A stretch of 64,000 bases of DNA from Hyaloscypha bicolor E. Taxonomy: Eukaryota > Ascomycota > Leotiomycetes > Helotiales > Hyaloscyphaceae. The stretch is from contig NW_020194519.1 of assembly GCF_002865645.1 (NCBI RefSeq), positions 1,485,542-1,549,541 on the forward strand. Reading direction: 5' to 3'. The position numbers and the translations under genes are program-made. This document shows positions 21,312 to 32,435 of the stretch, piece by piece; position 1 is the first letter of the stretch, and each line of letters opens with the position of its first letter. The notes beneath the pieces were generated by a model. That model worked only from the letters and a program-made list of their open reading frames with translations. It had not been told where the DNA came from and ran no database searches.

Positions 21312-23085
21312 ATGTGGAGGCGCGCATACTTGTTTCTGGTTCTTGTCCGTCTTTACTTTGCTCTGTCGCCGAGTTATCTCCACCCGGATGAGAACTTCCA
21401 AGGCCCAGAGGTAATAGCAGGTATGTGATTGCGAGAGCTTTGTTTATGGATCTGCTGGATAAAGAAGACCTTCGTCGGTCTTCGTCTGCGGACCTCAAGC
21501 TGGTGTCAAGATCGGTCGCATTCCACTACATCGGCTAATATTCTGCCAGGCCAGATCTTCAGCTACCCTGTCCGACTTACTTGGGAATTCACATCCGACA
21601 GTCCTGTACGAAGCGTCTTTCCATTATGGCCCGTCTACGGTCTGCCCATGCTTCTCCTTCGATGGTTGTGGATAGGAAATGGGAATGATGGCGAAATACC
21701 CCCAATAGCCGTGTTCTGGACCCTCCGAGTTTTGATGTTTGTTTTGAGCTTTGTGCTGGAGGATTGGGCGCTTCACGAGTTGGTTTCGTCACCTAGACAT
21801 CGTAGGGTTGCTGTTTTGCTGGTTGCTTCATCCTACGTTACTTGGACATACCAGACCCATACTTTTTCGAACTCGATAGAGACCTTGGCTGTGGCTTGGA
21901 GTCTGGTCTTGATTGACAGGATTGTAGAGAATAAAGTAGGGAGGCTGCATTGTTATCTTAAGCATCTGCTGACAATTTGCAGCAACGATCTTCTGCCTTT
22001 GCTTCAGCTATTCTAGCATTTGTGGTTGTCTTCGGCATATTCAACCGAATTACCTTCCCAGCGTTCTTAATAATTCCTGGACTTCGAATGATACCCCATT
22101 TCGTCAAGAAGTAGGAGCTCCTCATGATTTCTGTGACGAAGCTGCTAACAACTTTAGACCTTTTGCTCTTCTAGCTGCGATTCTCTCAGCACTTCTTACG
22201 ACTTTTATTGCAGTTTATTTAGACACAAAATTCTACACCGATCACTCGGTCACCTGGTCTTATCTCTTCTCCCATCCGACCATCACACCACTCAACAATC
22301 TCTCATACAACCTTAATAGCAGCAATCTTGCAACCCATGGCCTTCATCCGTGGTATCAACACACGCTCATCAATCTTCCACAACTTCTTGGCCCAGCAGC
22401 CTTCCTACTCTTCCTTCGACCACACCTCTCCCTACGACTTTATTCGGCGATATCCGGTGTATTCGTCCTGTCGATCTTCCAACACCAAGAAGCGCGATTT
22501 CTTCTTCCTACGATACCCCTAATTCTCTCTTCAGTTCAACTACCGAAGAATCAAACATATCTTCGAATATGGGCGGGACTTTGGATTCTTTTCAACTTGT
22601 TCTTTGGGCTCTTGATGGGCGTATACCACCAAGGAGGCATTGTCCCAACCCAGGTCTTCTTGAGCAAGCAACCAGACGCCACCCATGCAATCTGGTGGAA
22701 AACCTACAGTCCGCCAATCTGGCTACTGAACGGCAAGAACGAAGTCCTCCAAACGTACGACATAATGGGCATGAAAGGGCCTTCTATGCTGCGCGAGCTC
22801 AGCGCTCTCGCAACATGTCACAACCCTTCTACAAACACAACAGCATACCTGGACGAAAGCGGAGGTACATATCTGATTGCGCCGTTTTCAGCGACGTTTT
22901 TGGATCAGTACGTAGCAGCCGAGGAACCACAACTCAGATTTCAAGAAGTGTGGAAGTACAAGCAGCACTTGAATCTGGATGATTTGGATTTCGGCGATGA
23001 TGGATTTTGGGCTACGATCGAGAGGGTGATTGGCAGGAGAGGATTAATCGCCTGGAGAGTAACGAAGGAGTGTGCGGAAAAATAG
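21312..23085 (+). CDS. SMP3: GPI mannosyltransferase 4 (SMP3/PIG-Z family, GT22)
   Basis: ER-membrane enzyme that adds the fourth mannose to the GPI anchor precursor, using dolichol-phosphate mannose. Exons 21312-21420, 21550-21935, 21983-22110 and 22158-23085, with introns of 129, 47 and 47 bases; 516 residues. All joins restore the frame. The GT22 signature is in the first luminal loop: [19 protein letters not shown], followed by [16 protein letters not shown]. Many hydrophobic segments follow, then [14 protein letters not shown] and the block [19 protein letters not shown], both typical of the family. The C-terminal part is soluble and includes a likely N-glycosylation site (NTT). SKP1 lies upstream in the opposite orientation. 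Confidence 0.93.
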
Positions 23086-23438
23086 AAAATTAAATTTGTT
23101 CGCTACTCGCCCCTTTCCCTGCGCCACTTCTCAAATCTGTTGTCCCTGGTTTTTTCGCCATTGATAATTCGGCATGGAGAGAGGCAAGGCAACTTAATTC
23201 CAAATATTCGAGCATGCACCCCGGATATTCATTGCCGTTGATGTCTGCGGTTCGTCCCACGACGGCGCGAGTTCCTAGTAGAGCGTGACGTTCCCAACAC
23301 CTCCCTCCACCAACCCTCCTCTCAAAATTTCACTCCCTCTCTCACTTATCAAGCAAAGTTGCCTATCCATACTTACTCATACTCTTAACACTCCTCTCAT
23401 CTCATCTCACATTACCAACCCCCAATCTCAATTTCGCC
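23086..23438. other. Spacer before the GST pseudogene
   Basis: SMP3 3' region followed by a CT-rich stretch (about 23290-23430) that resembles a fungal promoter and leader. It presumably once drove the glutathione S-transferase gene that follows and is now broken. Confidence 0.5.
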
Positions 23439-24178
23439 ATGTCAACCCAAAAACCAGACATAACCCTGTACTTCCTGCAAGCCTCCCGCTCAACCCGCAT
23501 CGCCTGGCTCCTTGAGGAACTATCATTTCCCTACGAATCCATATTTTACCCCTGAGAAAACATCAAAGCTCCCTCGGACTTTAAAATTTCAGAGCGGGAA
23601 TGCTCTTGGGAAAGCACCGTGTCTTAAAGATGGCACGCTTACGATTGGAGAGAGTGGTGCGATTACTGAGTAGGTAGAAACGAGAGGGGAGAGGCGCGAT
23701 GAAGGTGAGAAAAGGAAAGAGGTTGGTAGACGCAGATATCTAATTGAGAAATACAATAAAGAGCTATGAATGATGGGTGGGCGGCAGGATGAGGGGATGA
23801 GGAATAGAATCAGGACTTTCATTCATGCGGCGGAGGCGGCGGTCCTTATTCCCGCGCTGCCTTGTGCGCGGTGGTTTTCTCCTCCTTCTGTCAAAGATTC
23901 TGGAGATTTAGAGAAATTGGGAGAGGGTCTTGCGATCAATGTCAGCAAAGACCTCGATTGGTTGGACTCTGAGCTAGAGGGCAAGAAGCTTCATTGCTGA
24001 GGAGAGTGTGAGCGTTACGAATAGGATGTGCCTGTTTATTGTGTAGTTTATTTTCTCTAGGGATCTTTGTGCGGGACGCAAGGAAAGGGAATGAGGGAAT
24101 GTCGAGTGGTGGGTGAGAGATTGTGAAAGCACGGAGAGTTGGAAGAGGGCTGTGAGGAAGACAGGACATGATACGTAA
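23439..24178 (+). pseudogene. Glutathione S-transferase, multiply disrupted
   Basis: The N-terminal thioredoxin-fold part is recognisable from ATG 23439: DITLYFLQASRSTRIAWLL then LPYES-like residues. It is interrupted by TGA at 23553-23555. A +1 frame then gives SGNALGKAPCLKDGTLTIGE and SGAITE. A likely intron (GTAGGT..GCAG) leads to YLIEKYNKEL followed by another TGA. The helical C-terminal domain resumes (RTFIHAAEAAVLIPALP, VSKDLDWLDSELEGKK), shifts frame, carries a TAG inside LFIV/FIFSRDLCAGRK, and ends as DCESTESWKRAVRKTGHD. At least three stops and two frameshifts show that no full enzyme can be made. It lies tail to tail with the acyl-CoA dehydrogenase, 77 bases apart. Confidence 0.85.
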
Positions 24179-24255
24179 TTTCTTCTCCATCATCATACTT
24201 TCTGAGGTTGAATGTATTGGATAAGTGTTGTAAGTTGCGGTACAGTAAAAGAGAT

Positions 24256-25824
24256 CTAGAGTTTTGAAGATCCGGAAGGTGGTTCCACAGCTGTTTCCAG
24301 CTCCTTCGTCTTCCGCTGGAAATTCTTGACTAGTTGTCTGATAGCCACGTCCAGCATCACGTCTTCGCTTCCACCTGGGATTCTGGCGCCCGGGACTTCG
24401 CGGTAGATTCCTATTTCCTATCCTCAGTGACCAAGCAAAAAAAGAGGCAAAAGGGAGGGGGGGCAACATACGCTCAACAACCTCCCCCTGTCCGGACTTC
24501 GAATACCCATTCCCACCAAACAGCAATACCGCCGTACTAGCGCAACTCTCAATCACCCTCCCAGCTTGCGCCTTCAACAGTGCCGTCAAGCCTCCAAGTT
24601 CCCTATTCGCCTCCTCCTCACTCATCTTCGTCAAACTATACGTAAACTGCTCAATCCAAGCCCAATGGCTCTCCAACTCCGCACCACACTTCGCCAACCG
24701 ATGCCTCACAACAGCCTGGTCCATCAACGGCTTCCCAAACGCCTCTCTCTTCAAACAATACTCGAACGCTGCACTTATCGCCACGCGAGAAAGACGGTTC
24801 ACACCGATACTGATGGAGAGTCGCTCGTGGTTGAAGTTCAGCATCACATATTTCATGCCCATGCCCTCCTTCCCTATCAGATTTTCGACCGGAACGAGAA
24901 CGTCGTCGAGTTCTATGAAGGTCGTTCCTGCGGCTGTTTGGCCCTGTACTTTTATACGCCGCATGTTCACACCTTTTGTGTGTAACAACGGCACAACGAG
25001 CATGGAAAGTCCCGCAGGCCCAGGTCCTCCGGTTCGCACAGCCATAGAGGCATAGTCGCTCCATAGACCGTTGGTAATCCATTTCTTGGTTCCGTTTACA
25101 ATGAAGTGCTTCCCGTCTTTACTTCTCGTGGCTGTCGTCTGGATATTGCCCACATCGCTCCCAGCAGAAGGCTCCGTGATCGCGATGCAGATCCTCTTTT
25201 TCCCTGTTAACAAATCTGGCAGAAATCGTTCTTGGAGGGACTTGGAGCCGAATTTCAAAATAGGGGGCACACCGAAGGCCATTCCTGTCGTTATAGCGCC
25301 GCCGGGTCCGAGAGAGCCGCTTCGGGCGAGCTCGTCGGCGTAGATTAGGGTGTGGATGGAGTCGAATTCTTCCACTGGGAGGCCGCCTGGTAAAGTACGG
25401 ATGCCCAGTTTATGGAGCCATTGGACGGGAAGGGGCGAGGACAGGTTGGGGATTAGCATGTTGGCGGCGGCGAATTGGGAGTATAGACTCTCTGGAGAGG
25501 ATTAGGAGGTAAGTTAAGGGGGGGTGGGGGTTGGGAGAAAGGATACCTGGTACATCTCCTTGCCGCTCCCATTCTCCAGCGTCGGCCATCAGCTCGTCGA
25601 ACATTGCTCTGCAGGTCTTTTGCCATTTTTTGTGGGAGTCGGTGTAATATGGTGATGGGTGGCCCATCAGCCACTGCAACATATTAGCAACATGTTTCTT
25701 CGGGCGGAAGGGAGCTGGGAGCAGGTCTCATGCTCCCAACCAGTAAATGGCGATCTTGGGGTATGGAACAAAGAAATGGGTTGGTTACAGGAGGCTCTGA
25801 AAAGGGGATGGGGACTTTCGACAT
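24256..25824 (-). CDS. Acyl-CoA dehydrogenase, peroxisomal (C-terminal SKL)
   Basis: FAD enzyme that introduces the first double bond into acyl-CoA. Exons in translation order: 25789-25824, 25547-25673, 24472-25491 and 24256-24410, with introns of 115, 55 and 61 bases; 445 residues. The frame read straight through the last intron gives a false tail to 23942. Signatures: CIAITEPSAGSDV, the FAD-binding KKWITNG, FIELDDVLVPVENLIG, LNFNHERLSISIGVNRL, then LLFGGNGYSKSGQGEVVER and IYREVPGARIPGGSEDVML. The product ends SGSSKL, a canonical PTS1, so it is predicted to be peroxisomal. The substrate range is unknown. Confidence 0.92.
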
Positions 25825-25969
25825 GGTGGTGTTGGTAAGATATTCTTATGGAATTGAGAAAATGATTAATGTGAGATCAATGTGTATAAGGGGGAATATG
25901 TCAAGTGGTGCAAAGCCGTTGGGTTCACCTCTTGTTTTGTAGATGAAGGAAAGGGTAGTGGGGTAGCAT

Positions 25970-26143
25970 GCGCCTCCGGTTAGTCGTGGTACACCGAAAT
26001 CCGGGTCTAAAATCAAACCCCCGATTACTTTCTTTACTCTTCCCCTAATTAAATGTAACAGTGGGCCCTTTTGGCCGGGGTGTTTTGTATGGTAGAACGG
26101 TTTTCAGCCCAGGTTTCGGTGTATCACGACTAACCGAAGGCGC
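25970..26143. mobile_element. MITE-like element with about 40-base inverted ends
   Basis: The left end (25970 onward, GCGCCTCCGGTTAGTCGT then ACACCGAAA) is matched in inverted orientation by the right end (to 26143). Over roughly 40 bases only a few positions differ. Total length is 174 bases and there is no open frame. Such short, non-coding, terminally inverted elements are usually deletion derivatives of DNA transposons. I cannot define a target duplication with certainty. Confidence 0.7.
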
Positions 26144-26420
26144 GGGGTGAGATGGAAGTCGGACGTCAGCATGTGGAGCCCTGCCAAAATCCCCGCACTT
26201 TCAGGGGTCTGCCGGGTAACTCAGCTTTGACCGAGGTATCTTTCTCTCAGCCTTGTGTATGTTTTGGTTTACGAAAGTATGCATTTAAGATGTGAAACTG
26301 ACTCAGAATATTCGAGTCAGCACTCCGCCACTTTCGCGTCTGCATGTTCTGGACTTTATCTGGACTTCTGGACTCTAGCATACATGCAAACAGAGGCAAG
26401 TACCGTTGTCTTTGACTTTA

Positions 26421-26691
26421 CGAAGGCGGGCGGCATTAAAATTCGTCCAATTCGCTAAGCGAGGGCGGGCGCAATATTAATCCTCGCAATACAGAAATTC
26501 TCGTAATTCCGCATTATACTTAATTATCGAGAGAATTCTACAAAAATTAGATCTGCTTCTTTTCTATCTCACAAAGCTATTTTAAAGAGTTTTGGACGTT
26601 GCGTCGAGATTTGGTGCGATTTTCCAAATGTAGCGATTTTGGTGTTCCTCGCGTTTTAGCAGATGGACGATTTTTAATGCCGCCCGCTTCG
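26421..26691. mobile_element. MITE-like element with TA target duplication
   Basis: The terminal repeats at 26421-26448 and 26664-26691 start CGAAGGCGGGCGGCATTAAA and differ by one indel and a base. TA flanks both ends (26419-26420 and 26692-26693), the target-site duplication of Tc1/mariner elements. The 271-base element has an AT-rich interior without coding capacity. It is probably a non-autonomous Tc1/mariner derivative. Confidence 0.72.
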
Positions 26692-27174
26692 TAGAGGGGT
26701 TCACCCGACAACCGCCCACGCTAGGAACACCGAAAATTTGGGGTTTTTTAAACCGCTTAGAAAATTCTACAAACTTTCCAGATTATAGAGAATACTCGAG
26801 ATATCGTGAAGATCATATCCTTTCTTTCAAGTTATGGTGTTGAGGCCTTCAAATTTTGAGTTGAGTAGTTGTGGCGTGATACCTTCTAGAATGTGTTGGG
26901 GTTTTTTTTAAGATGTCCTTGGTGGGGCTATGCTATTGGTATCTTGTACCCTTGCTGGCACGCGTTGTCAATGTCCCCCGCCTTCTCTAGAAGTTGAGTT
27001 TTGAGGAACGAGCGGGATTTAAAGACCAGAACTTGAATCAAGGATTTTCAATGGCCCTCTACGGGGTGTACTTAGCCAATTCTCTTTGAGTTTGTGCACC
27101 TTAAACTCAAGCATCCCCAAACGGCTCATTGATAGCCATCAGACGAAGTACACCGTCCAGGATTGTGGAGTCAT

Positions 27175-28667
27175 CTAAGTGAAAGCGTGTGATAGACTGA
27201 GAGAAATCCCTTTCTTCAAAGCTCTTCGCTGCCACTCACCCTCATTCCAGAGGGCTTCAACAATCCTTTTCTTTTCCTTCCCGTTAAACTTCAACACCAT
27301 CGTTGTGAGGTTGGGTAAAGGGTGTTGTTCATACTCTGATAAGAGTACGTTTAAGAAGTCAAATACTGATGTTCTGCAATCTTCAATATGAAGACATGCC
27401 AGGGTCGTAGGCAGACCTGTAAGAGCCGCTTCACATTTTTCCAGAGAGTATCGAAGTCTGGGTATATGTGGCTCTCGTTGAACAGTTGTCCGCCTATCTC
27501 TGCCAATTAATGCATAACGATCTACAATCAGTGTCCTATTAGTTGGCTGTCAGCCTAGTGGCCCCCACCCATAGATCGAGTTGCCTGGCAATGATGGGTG
27601 GGTTAGAGAACGAGGTGAGAGACTAGTGCTCACCTCAATCTTTCGAAACCCTTCAGTGAGGCAAGTGGATTGTATATGTCAATGATCTCCTCGAGAAATT
27701 CGTTTCCTCGTGCTCTTTCAAGCTGGGCCCACTCAAGACAATGTTTGGAATGTTCCAGGCCAGCTATGATTGCAAAAGGGACAAAACCGTGATCATGCAC
27801 TGTTACGGCTGCCCTATGTTCATATCTGAAGCGTTGCAATGAAACGAAGCGTCCAAGGAACTCCTTTATGGCATCAGCTTCCATGCAGGCGCGGGTGAGA
27901 GTCAGATCAACAATAGAGAAGACCTGAAATGTATCCGATTGCCATTGGATGGGTGGAATTCGTTCTCCGTCCACCACTGGGTCCAACCTCCATCCGGGAC
28001 CCGGACTCTCTTCCACAAGGCCACTGACCGAGAGGCAAGCTACCGACTTCAATTTCAGATATGGTAAGACGAAATCCATTTTTATCAAACTAGCAGGATA
28101 TTTCATATCATCGAGATGCACACTTCGCAGCTTTGAGAATAAATGAGAGTCGGCAGAGTCCTCCTGTGCTTTGGCTGCTGCTTCAGCGACAAGCTGCACA
28201 TACGGACGGTATCCTTCGGTTCGCAAAACAAGCCGCTCGACGCGAGTCGATATCAAATTTAAAAAGAACCCAAACACGACTTCATAATTGCACCGAGTCT
28301 CGAGAGACACGTACCACTCATCGCATTTCTCTTTGCCGTAGATGTCGTCCAGCAAATAGTTTCGTAATCTTTCATGCTGTTCTTGTGTCATCGAGGGTAA
28401 TTTGATTTGTTGATTGGTCATTGACAAGCCTGGTTGAGCTGTAGGACTGCTGAAGGACTTGACGTATTCTGCTAGCTCTGGCCGCCGGATGATGGCTTTC
28501 ATGTAGCCTTCGAGTGCTGAGGGCATCTCTCCACTGAATTCCTCGTACAATATTGGCTCAGCGATATCACGAAGACGCCGGCATACAAGCGCGACGTTTG
28601 TGAGCGGCTGCTCGAGATTGTAGAAGATCTTTTGTAGGATTTCTGTTGGGAGGCTGAGCAGAGACAT
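27175..28667 (-). CDS. F-box protein, two exons
   Basis: Likely substrate-recognition subunit of an SCF ubiquitin ligase. Exon 1 is 27634-28667 and exon 2 is 27175-27535, joined over a 98-base intron (GTGAGC..TAATAG) with the frame kept; 464 residues. The N-terminal F-box is clear: LLSLPTEILQKIFYNLEQP then LTNVALVCRRLRDIAEPILY. The remainder shows irregular leucine-rich segments such as FSKLRSVHLDD, VACLSVSGLV, FSIVDLTLTRACM and, in exon 2, LPTTLACLHIEDC and LTTMVLKFNG. The first exon alone ends in a false stop shortly after the splice site, so annotation without the second exon would lose 119 residues. The substrate is unknown. A decayed relative lies at 47.7-48.6 kb. Confidence 0.85.
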
Positions 28668-29747
28668 GTTGGCGGATGGGATTCACATGAACGGAGCACA
28701 CCCGAATGATCAGCTTGTAGGCTCGAAGCTGAAGCAGCGTCCGTAAAAACGATGTTGGAAGCACCGGTCGGAATGAAGGGATCTGTTACCTTGACACGTG
28801 CAAAGGCGGGAGGTTAAGCTCTGTGGCAGCCGGTTGGGCATGGTCACATGCCAGCGCAACCTCATGAGTTTGTCGAGTTTTTCTTTTCGTGAATGTCTTG
28901 AAATCTTTGGCTTCTCGAAGTTCATTTCCGTCTTAGTTCTTAAGACCTATCTGAGTATTTCAAGTTCCACCCCTCGAGATATCTTCCTCCGCCACTGAAC
29001 TAAGCGGTTTCGCTTGCTAGTCTGGGTTTGTTGAGTAAACAGATCTTCTTACTCCGCTTTAAGAGCATTCTCTGACATTTATGATCGTTACGTTGAAACT
29101 ACGACTGCTAGTTCCCAATTTCACTATTCCCCGTGTCCCAGAACAGGTCAGCTTTTATGGTTTCTTCAGCAGAGGGTGGTATCTCGGATAGGTAGAGATA
29201 AATCGTTAAGCCCCAACATAATGAAGAATGCTCAATCGTGGAGCCCCTACATCGCAAATTCAGGGTGTTCATCTGGATTGCATCGAAAGTATGGAGCGCT
29301 AGATGTTCTAGATTAAGTTTACGCCAAAGCCTTATCCTGCATGTTTGATCCTAGCGACTTTGCCGGCAAAAAACCCTCAATTGCTTGCGAACTATCATGT
29401 GGACGAGTGTTGCCCAGTTCGTCAACTTTACCACTTCTTTCAAAAATTTCATTAGTCCACCCAAGATTGAGGATATACTCCACCGATTCTGTGCAAAAAA
29501 TGCTCCTTCCAAATGCGGTTGGTCTGGTCGAGCGGGGCAAACCTCGCTTAAAAAGGGGAAGGCGCGGGCCGAAGTCAACGTCCATCAACCGCGGCACCTT
29601 CCTCCCGTCCAGAAAGCAACACCATATTAGATTTAATTTGAAAGATGGTCTCGGCGCCACCTTTCTCTCCGAATTCTCGATTTGCGACCTGAATTCCAAC
29701 CTTTCATCAGATCAAACACAAACACTTCAGACGCTTTCGTCAAGTAA
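28668..29747. other. Intergenic, no supported gene
   Basis: This is the promoter side of the F-box gene plus about 800 bases in which overlapping frames occur on both strands (29319-29778). None shows a domain. A GTAAGTG at 29744 followed by TTTCAG at 29767-29772 would make an intron of only 29 bases, so I do not call one. Confidence 0.4.
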
Positions 29748-30707
29748 GTGTGTTGGCATTTCACCGTTTCAGGAATAGCAGACAAGAACCCAGACGTGCT
29801 TCAAATGGATTCCGCACTTCCAGGAGCGCGATATTCTTTGGATGGGAAAGCTGGCCTTAAGCTACTCCAGCAGGTTCTCTTTCCGATGAGCCCTTCTCCG
29901 CCAACAGACGTTGTATTCCTCGAACTAGACTTCGAAGGCCAGCATCAGCACATTAAATAGATTGGAGTAGTCACTTTTGACACGAGGAACAATTTTTCGG
30001 AAAAGGGACACGCTTTAGCAGTGCGCCAGATCACCACCACGGGATTCATGAAGAACTATAAGTTCCTGTTCACTGATACCACTTATGCACCACCCCGCGA
30101 ACTCGCTACTTTTCTGCCGGAATATTTTGTATCGACGATTCCGCAGAATGCGTAAGTCTCAATAAATTACGTATACCAGGAAGAGCTTTACTGATGCACC
30201 ATAGACCTCTCAGACACCCAACTTCCGGAACGTCATTCTCTTTGTACGCTTATTAGGAAGAGTTTGGGGCAACCTCCCTGTTTCCATACTGGAAAAGAAT
30301 TTGGATCATGCAAAAAGTTTGTCTGGCACAAAAATTAACACTTGTCTACCGCAAGCCGGACTGAGTCCCTCAAGAATGCGAATGGTAGCATTTTGAGGCT
30401 ACTCCAAGGATGCTGGACCGTGTTTCCAAGGATGGCAAGTTTGATGTTTTCTATATCGGACCTATCGATAATCTCTACATAATCCGGAACAACTCTGCAT
30501 TTCGCTTGGTAATCCAGAGATCAATCGATTGAGACCTGAGGGTAATTCTAGTGCCCTCTACGACATGATAGAAATTTCCGCGGTTCACATTGTGCGGAGA
30601 ATAGCGATAAAGCGAATGCAATCCTTGGTCTGGTTGGAACTATTGAGGTCGACTACTCAAAGTCTGTATTCAAGCTTTGCGAGGACGTCATGAAAGCCTT
30701 TGTTTAA
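29748..30707 (+). pseudogene. Gfd2/YDR514C-like DEDDh-fold protein, disrupted
   Basis: From the ATG at 29748 or 29805 the frame reads VVFLELDFEGQHQHIK, then TAG at 29958-29960, then IGVVTFDTRNNFSEKGHAL and PRELATFLPEYFVSTIP. A plausible 53-base intron follows (30152-30204). After it the frame is lost, though pieces such as NFRNVILF and, near 30588, HCAENSDKANAILGL are found in other frames. The early acidic motif (E/D-x-D with IGVV..DTR) and the late H-x(4-5)-D motif are what one expects of the RNase-H-like DEDDh fold found in fungal Gfd2/YDR514C-like proteins. The assignment rests on motif order alone. At least one stop and two frame changes argue for a dead gene. Confidence 0.45.
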
Positions 30708-31916
30708 CTGGGTCCAAGCGGTGCAGCCACTGTTCATTTCAGCCAACTTTGCAAAGAGCTCTCTGAGGATCCGCAGACGAGGACTTCTGGGAATATGAGC
30801 CTTTTCCAGGTATGGACGTGCACAAATACTACCATGCGACGAAAACATCACGGTCGAAGGATATATTGTGGTTGGGCAACTCACTTGTTTGAATCTTGTG
30901 TCGGAATGGGTGGATGACTTATTTCTCTTGACACACTCCTGGTGTAGTCTCCCATACTTACCCCAACTTCGACAATGGGAGACTCCACTGAAAAATCTTG
31001 TGAGAGCGGAGCATAAACATTTCGCCACTGATGGAATCTTGTTTTCCAATTCGGAGACTTCTAAGGTATCTCGAAGCACGGTACTATCGCTCATCACACA
31101 GGATAGAGAGGTCCCAACTCAGAAATACCAGCATACCCTCGAGCAAGCCGGATGTGATGATGGAGTTGTCGAAGAACACCCTTCTCTCTTTTTATTCTGG
31201 GCAACTAAGGTTCAGTGGGGAAGTACTCCGAATGAGCAATGGGACAGAGTAGATCAAGAAGCCGTGCCGTACCTGGAATTGGACCAGCGGGCACGCAAAA
31301 CTCTGACCTGGTCTGCGGATTCCTGAACAATGACTCTGCGCTCATCACCCGTTCACTTGGGATTCAAGGAGATATCGAAATTGTTGGCCAAGCAAGAGTT
31401 GTCTCTCAAGAGCCGTTGCCCACGGACGAACCTGAAAGATACTGGCCGCCTCCAGTTTTAAACACACATGGACCAGCTGTCAGCCACAAGTCGAACATCA
31501 GCTTATCACTTGACGTAATTGCGTTGCAAGCTTTGACACGTCCAATGGAGTTTGAAAACCAGAATACCCCCAAACACTTTATGGGAGCGGTCATTGTCTG
31601 CAATCTGTACGGGCTTTTCTTGACAGACAGCTGCCTTCGTCAACAAACAAATTTGTGCACTGTTCTTTTTAAAGGCAGGTGCCTAAGTCTCTAACCAAAA
31701 AGATAAAATTGATCCCTGCTTCCTGGAAAAACGAGGCTTGTGACGACACTGTTTTTAACTCAACTCTGTAAAAGAGACTTCGGACCCCACTGATATGAAA
31801 ATGGTTCAATGTCTGCATGTAAGTCCCCAGACTCCACACCAATCTCATCATCTCTACTTGCTCAACCAACACAACCAGAACATCCGCATCCAAATCCCCC
31901 CTCAACTTAAAAAGGC
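30708..31916. other. Unassigned region with overlapping frames
   Basis: Frames of 145-152 codons occur on both strands (30657-31097 minus; 30868-31326 and 31239-31694 plus). They overlap one another and have no recognisable motif. Because the DEDDh-like pseudogene lies just upstream, some of this may be further decayed coding DNA. No repeat is recognised. Confidence 0.35.
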
Positions 31917-32435
31917 TCACACCACCTCCTCATCCGGTACCCTCCACGTATCCGAAATCCAACCAATGACCCACTCCCCCTTCCTCTTTCCCCCACACAA
32001 TTTCACCAACGAGAAAACATTCGTGCCAACATGACTCAGCACCCCATCCCTCAAAAACTCATACGGCGTCCACACAGCTGCCAAATCACCATCAACCCTC
32101 GCCTCGCTCTTCCTCCCCTCAAACCTTTCCCCATCCTCGCCTTCCTCCCATTCCGCCAGGGCGATATTTTCTTCCAAACTCGCAGCACTATCGAATGGAA
32201 TTCGATTCACGACTTCGGCGAGCGTGAGGGAGAGATGTTGTTTCCCTACTGGTGAGGAGCGTGAGGAGCGGGATGGAGAGGGGCGAATGAGCAAAGCGTG
32301 TCCGCCGGAGGGGTGGATACATGCATGCATTTGGGCTGGATTACGGGCTTTGATTCCCGAGAGGAATTTTTTGACTGTGGTAAGAGCGGCGATCTCTTCT
32401 TTGTGTGTCGAAGAGGAAGAGGTAGGAGACGACAT
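31917..32435 (-). CDS. NTF2-fold (SnoaL/lumazine-binding-like) protein
   Basis: Single-exon protein of 172 residues. After a Ser/Thr-rich start, the segment EIAALTTVKKFLSGIKARN and the block HACIHPSGGHALLIRP form the first helix and strand of an NTF2-like cone fold. ARVDGDLAAVWTPYEFLRDG, HVGTNVFSLVK and GEWVIGWISDTWR are the typical later strands of the Lumazine_bd_2/DUF4440-like branch. Proteins of this family are often small enzymes or binding proteins of unknown substrate. There is no signal peptide. The function is unknown; the fold assignment is fairly secure. Confidence 0.72.
   Translation of the reverse strand: MSSPTSSSSTHKEEIAALTTVKKFLSGIKARNPAQMHACIHPSGGHALLIRPSPSRSSRSSPVGKQHLSLTLAEVVNRIPFDSAASLEENIALAEWEEGEDGERFEGRKSEARVDGDLAAVWTPYEFLRDGVLSHVGTNVFSLVKLCGGKRKGEWVIGWISDTWRVPDEEVV

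Larger units (their letters stand above)
25825..27174. other. Intergenic region with two MITE-like elements
   Basis: This holds the promoter of the acyl-CoA dehydrogenase, two inverted-repeat elements listed separately, and AT-rich DNA up to the F-box stop codon. A smaller inverted pair (GGTGTTCCTCGC near 26641 with GCTAGGAACACC near 26719) straddles the right end of the second element. No gene is seen. Confidence 0.55.

Noticed and set aside
23942..24255. C-terminal part of the long minus-strand acyl-CoA dehydrogenase frame
   Set aside because: It arises from reading through the 61-base last intron; the spliced form restores IYREVPGARIPGG and ends in SKL, so the longer tail is false.
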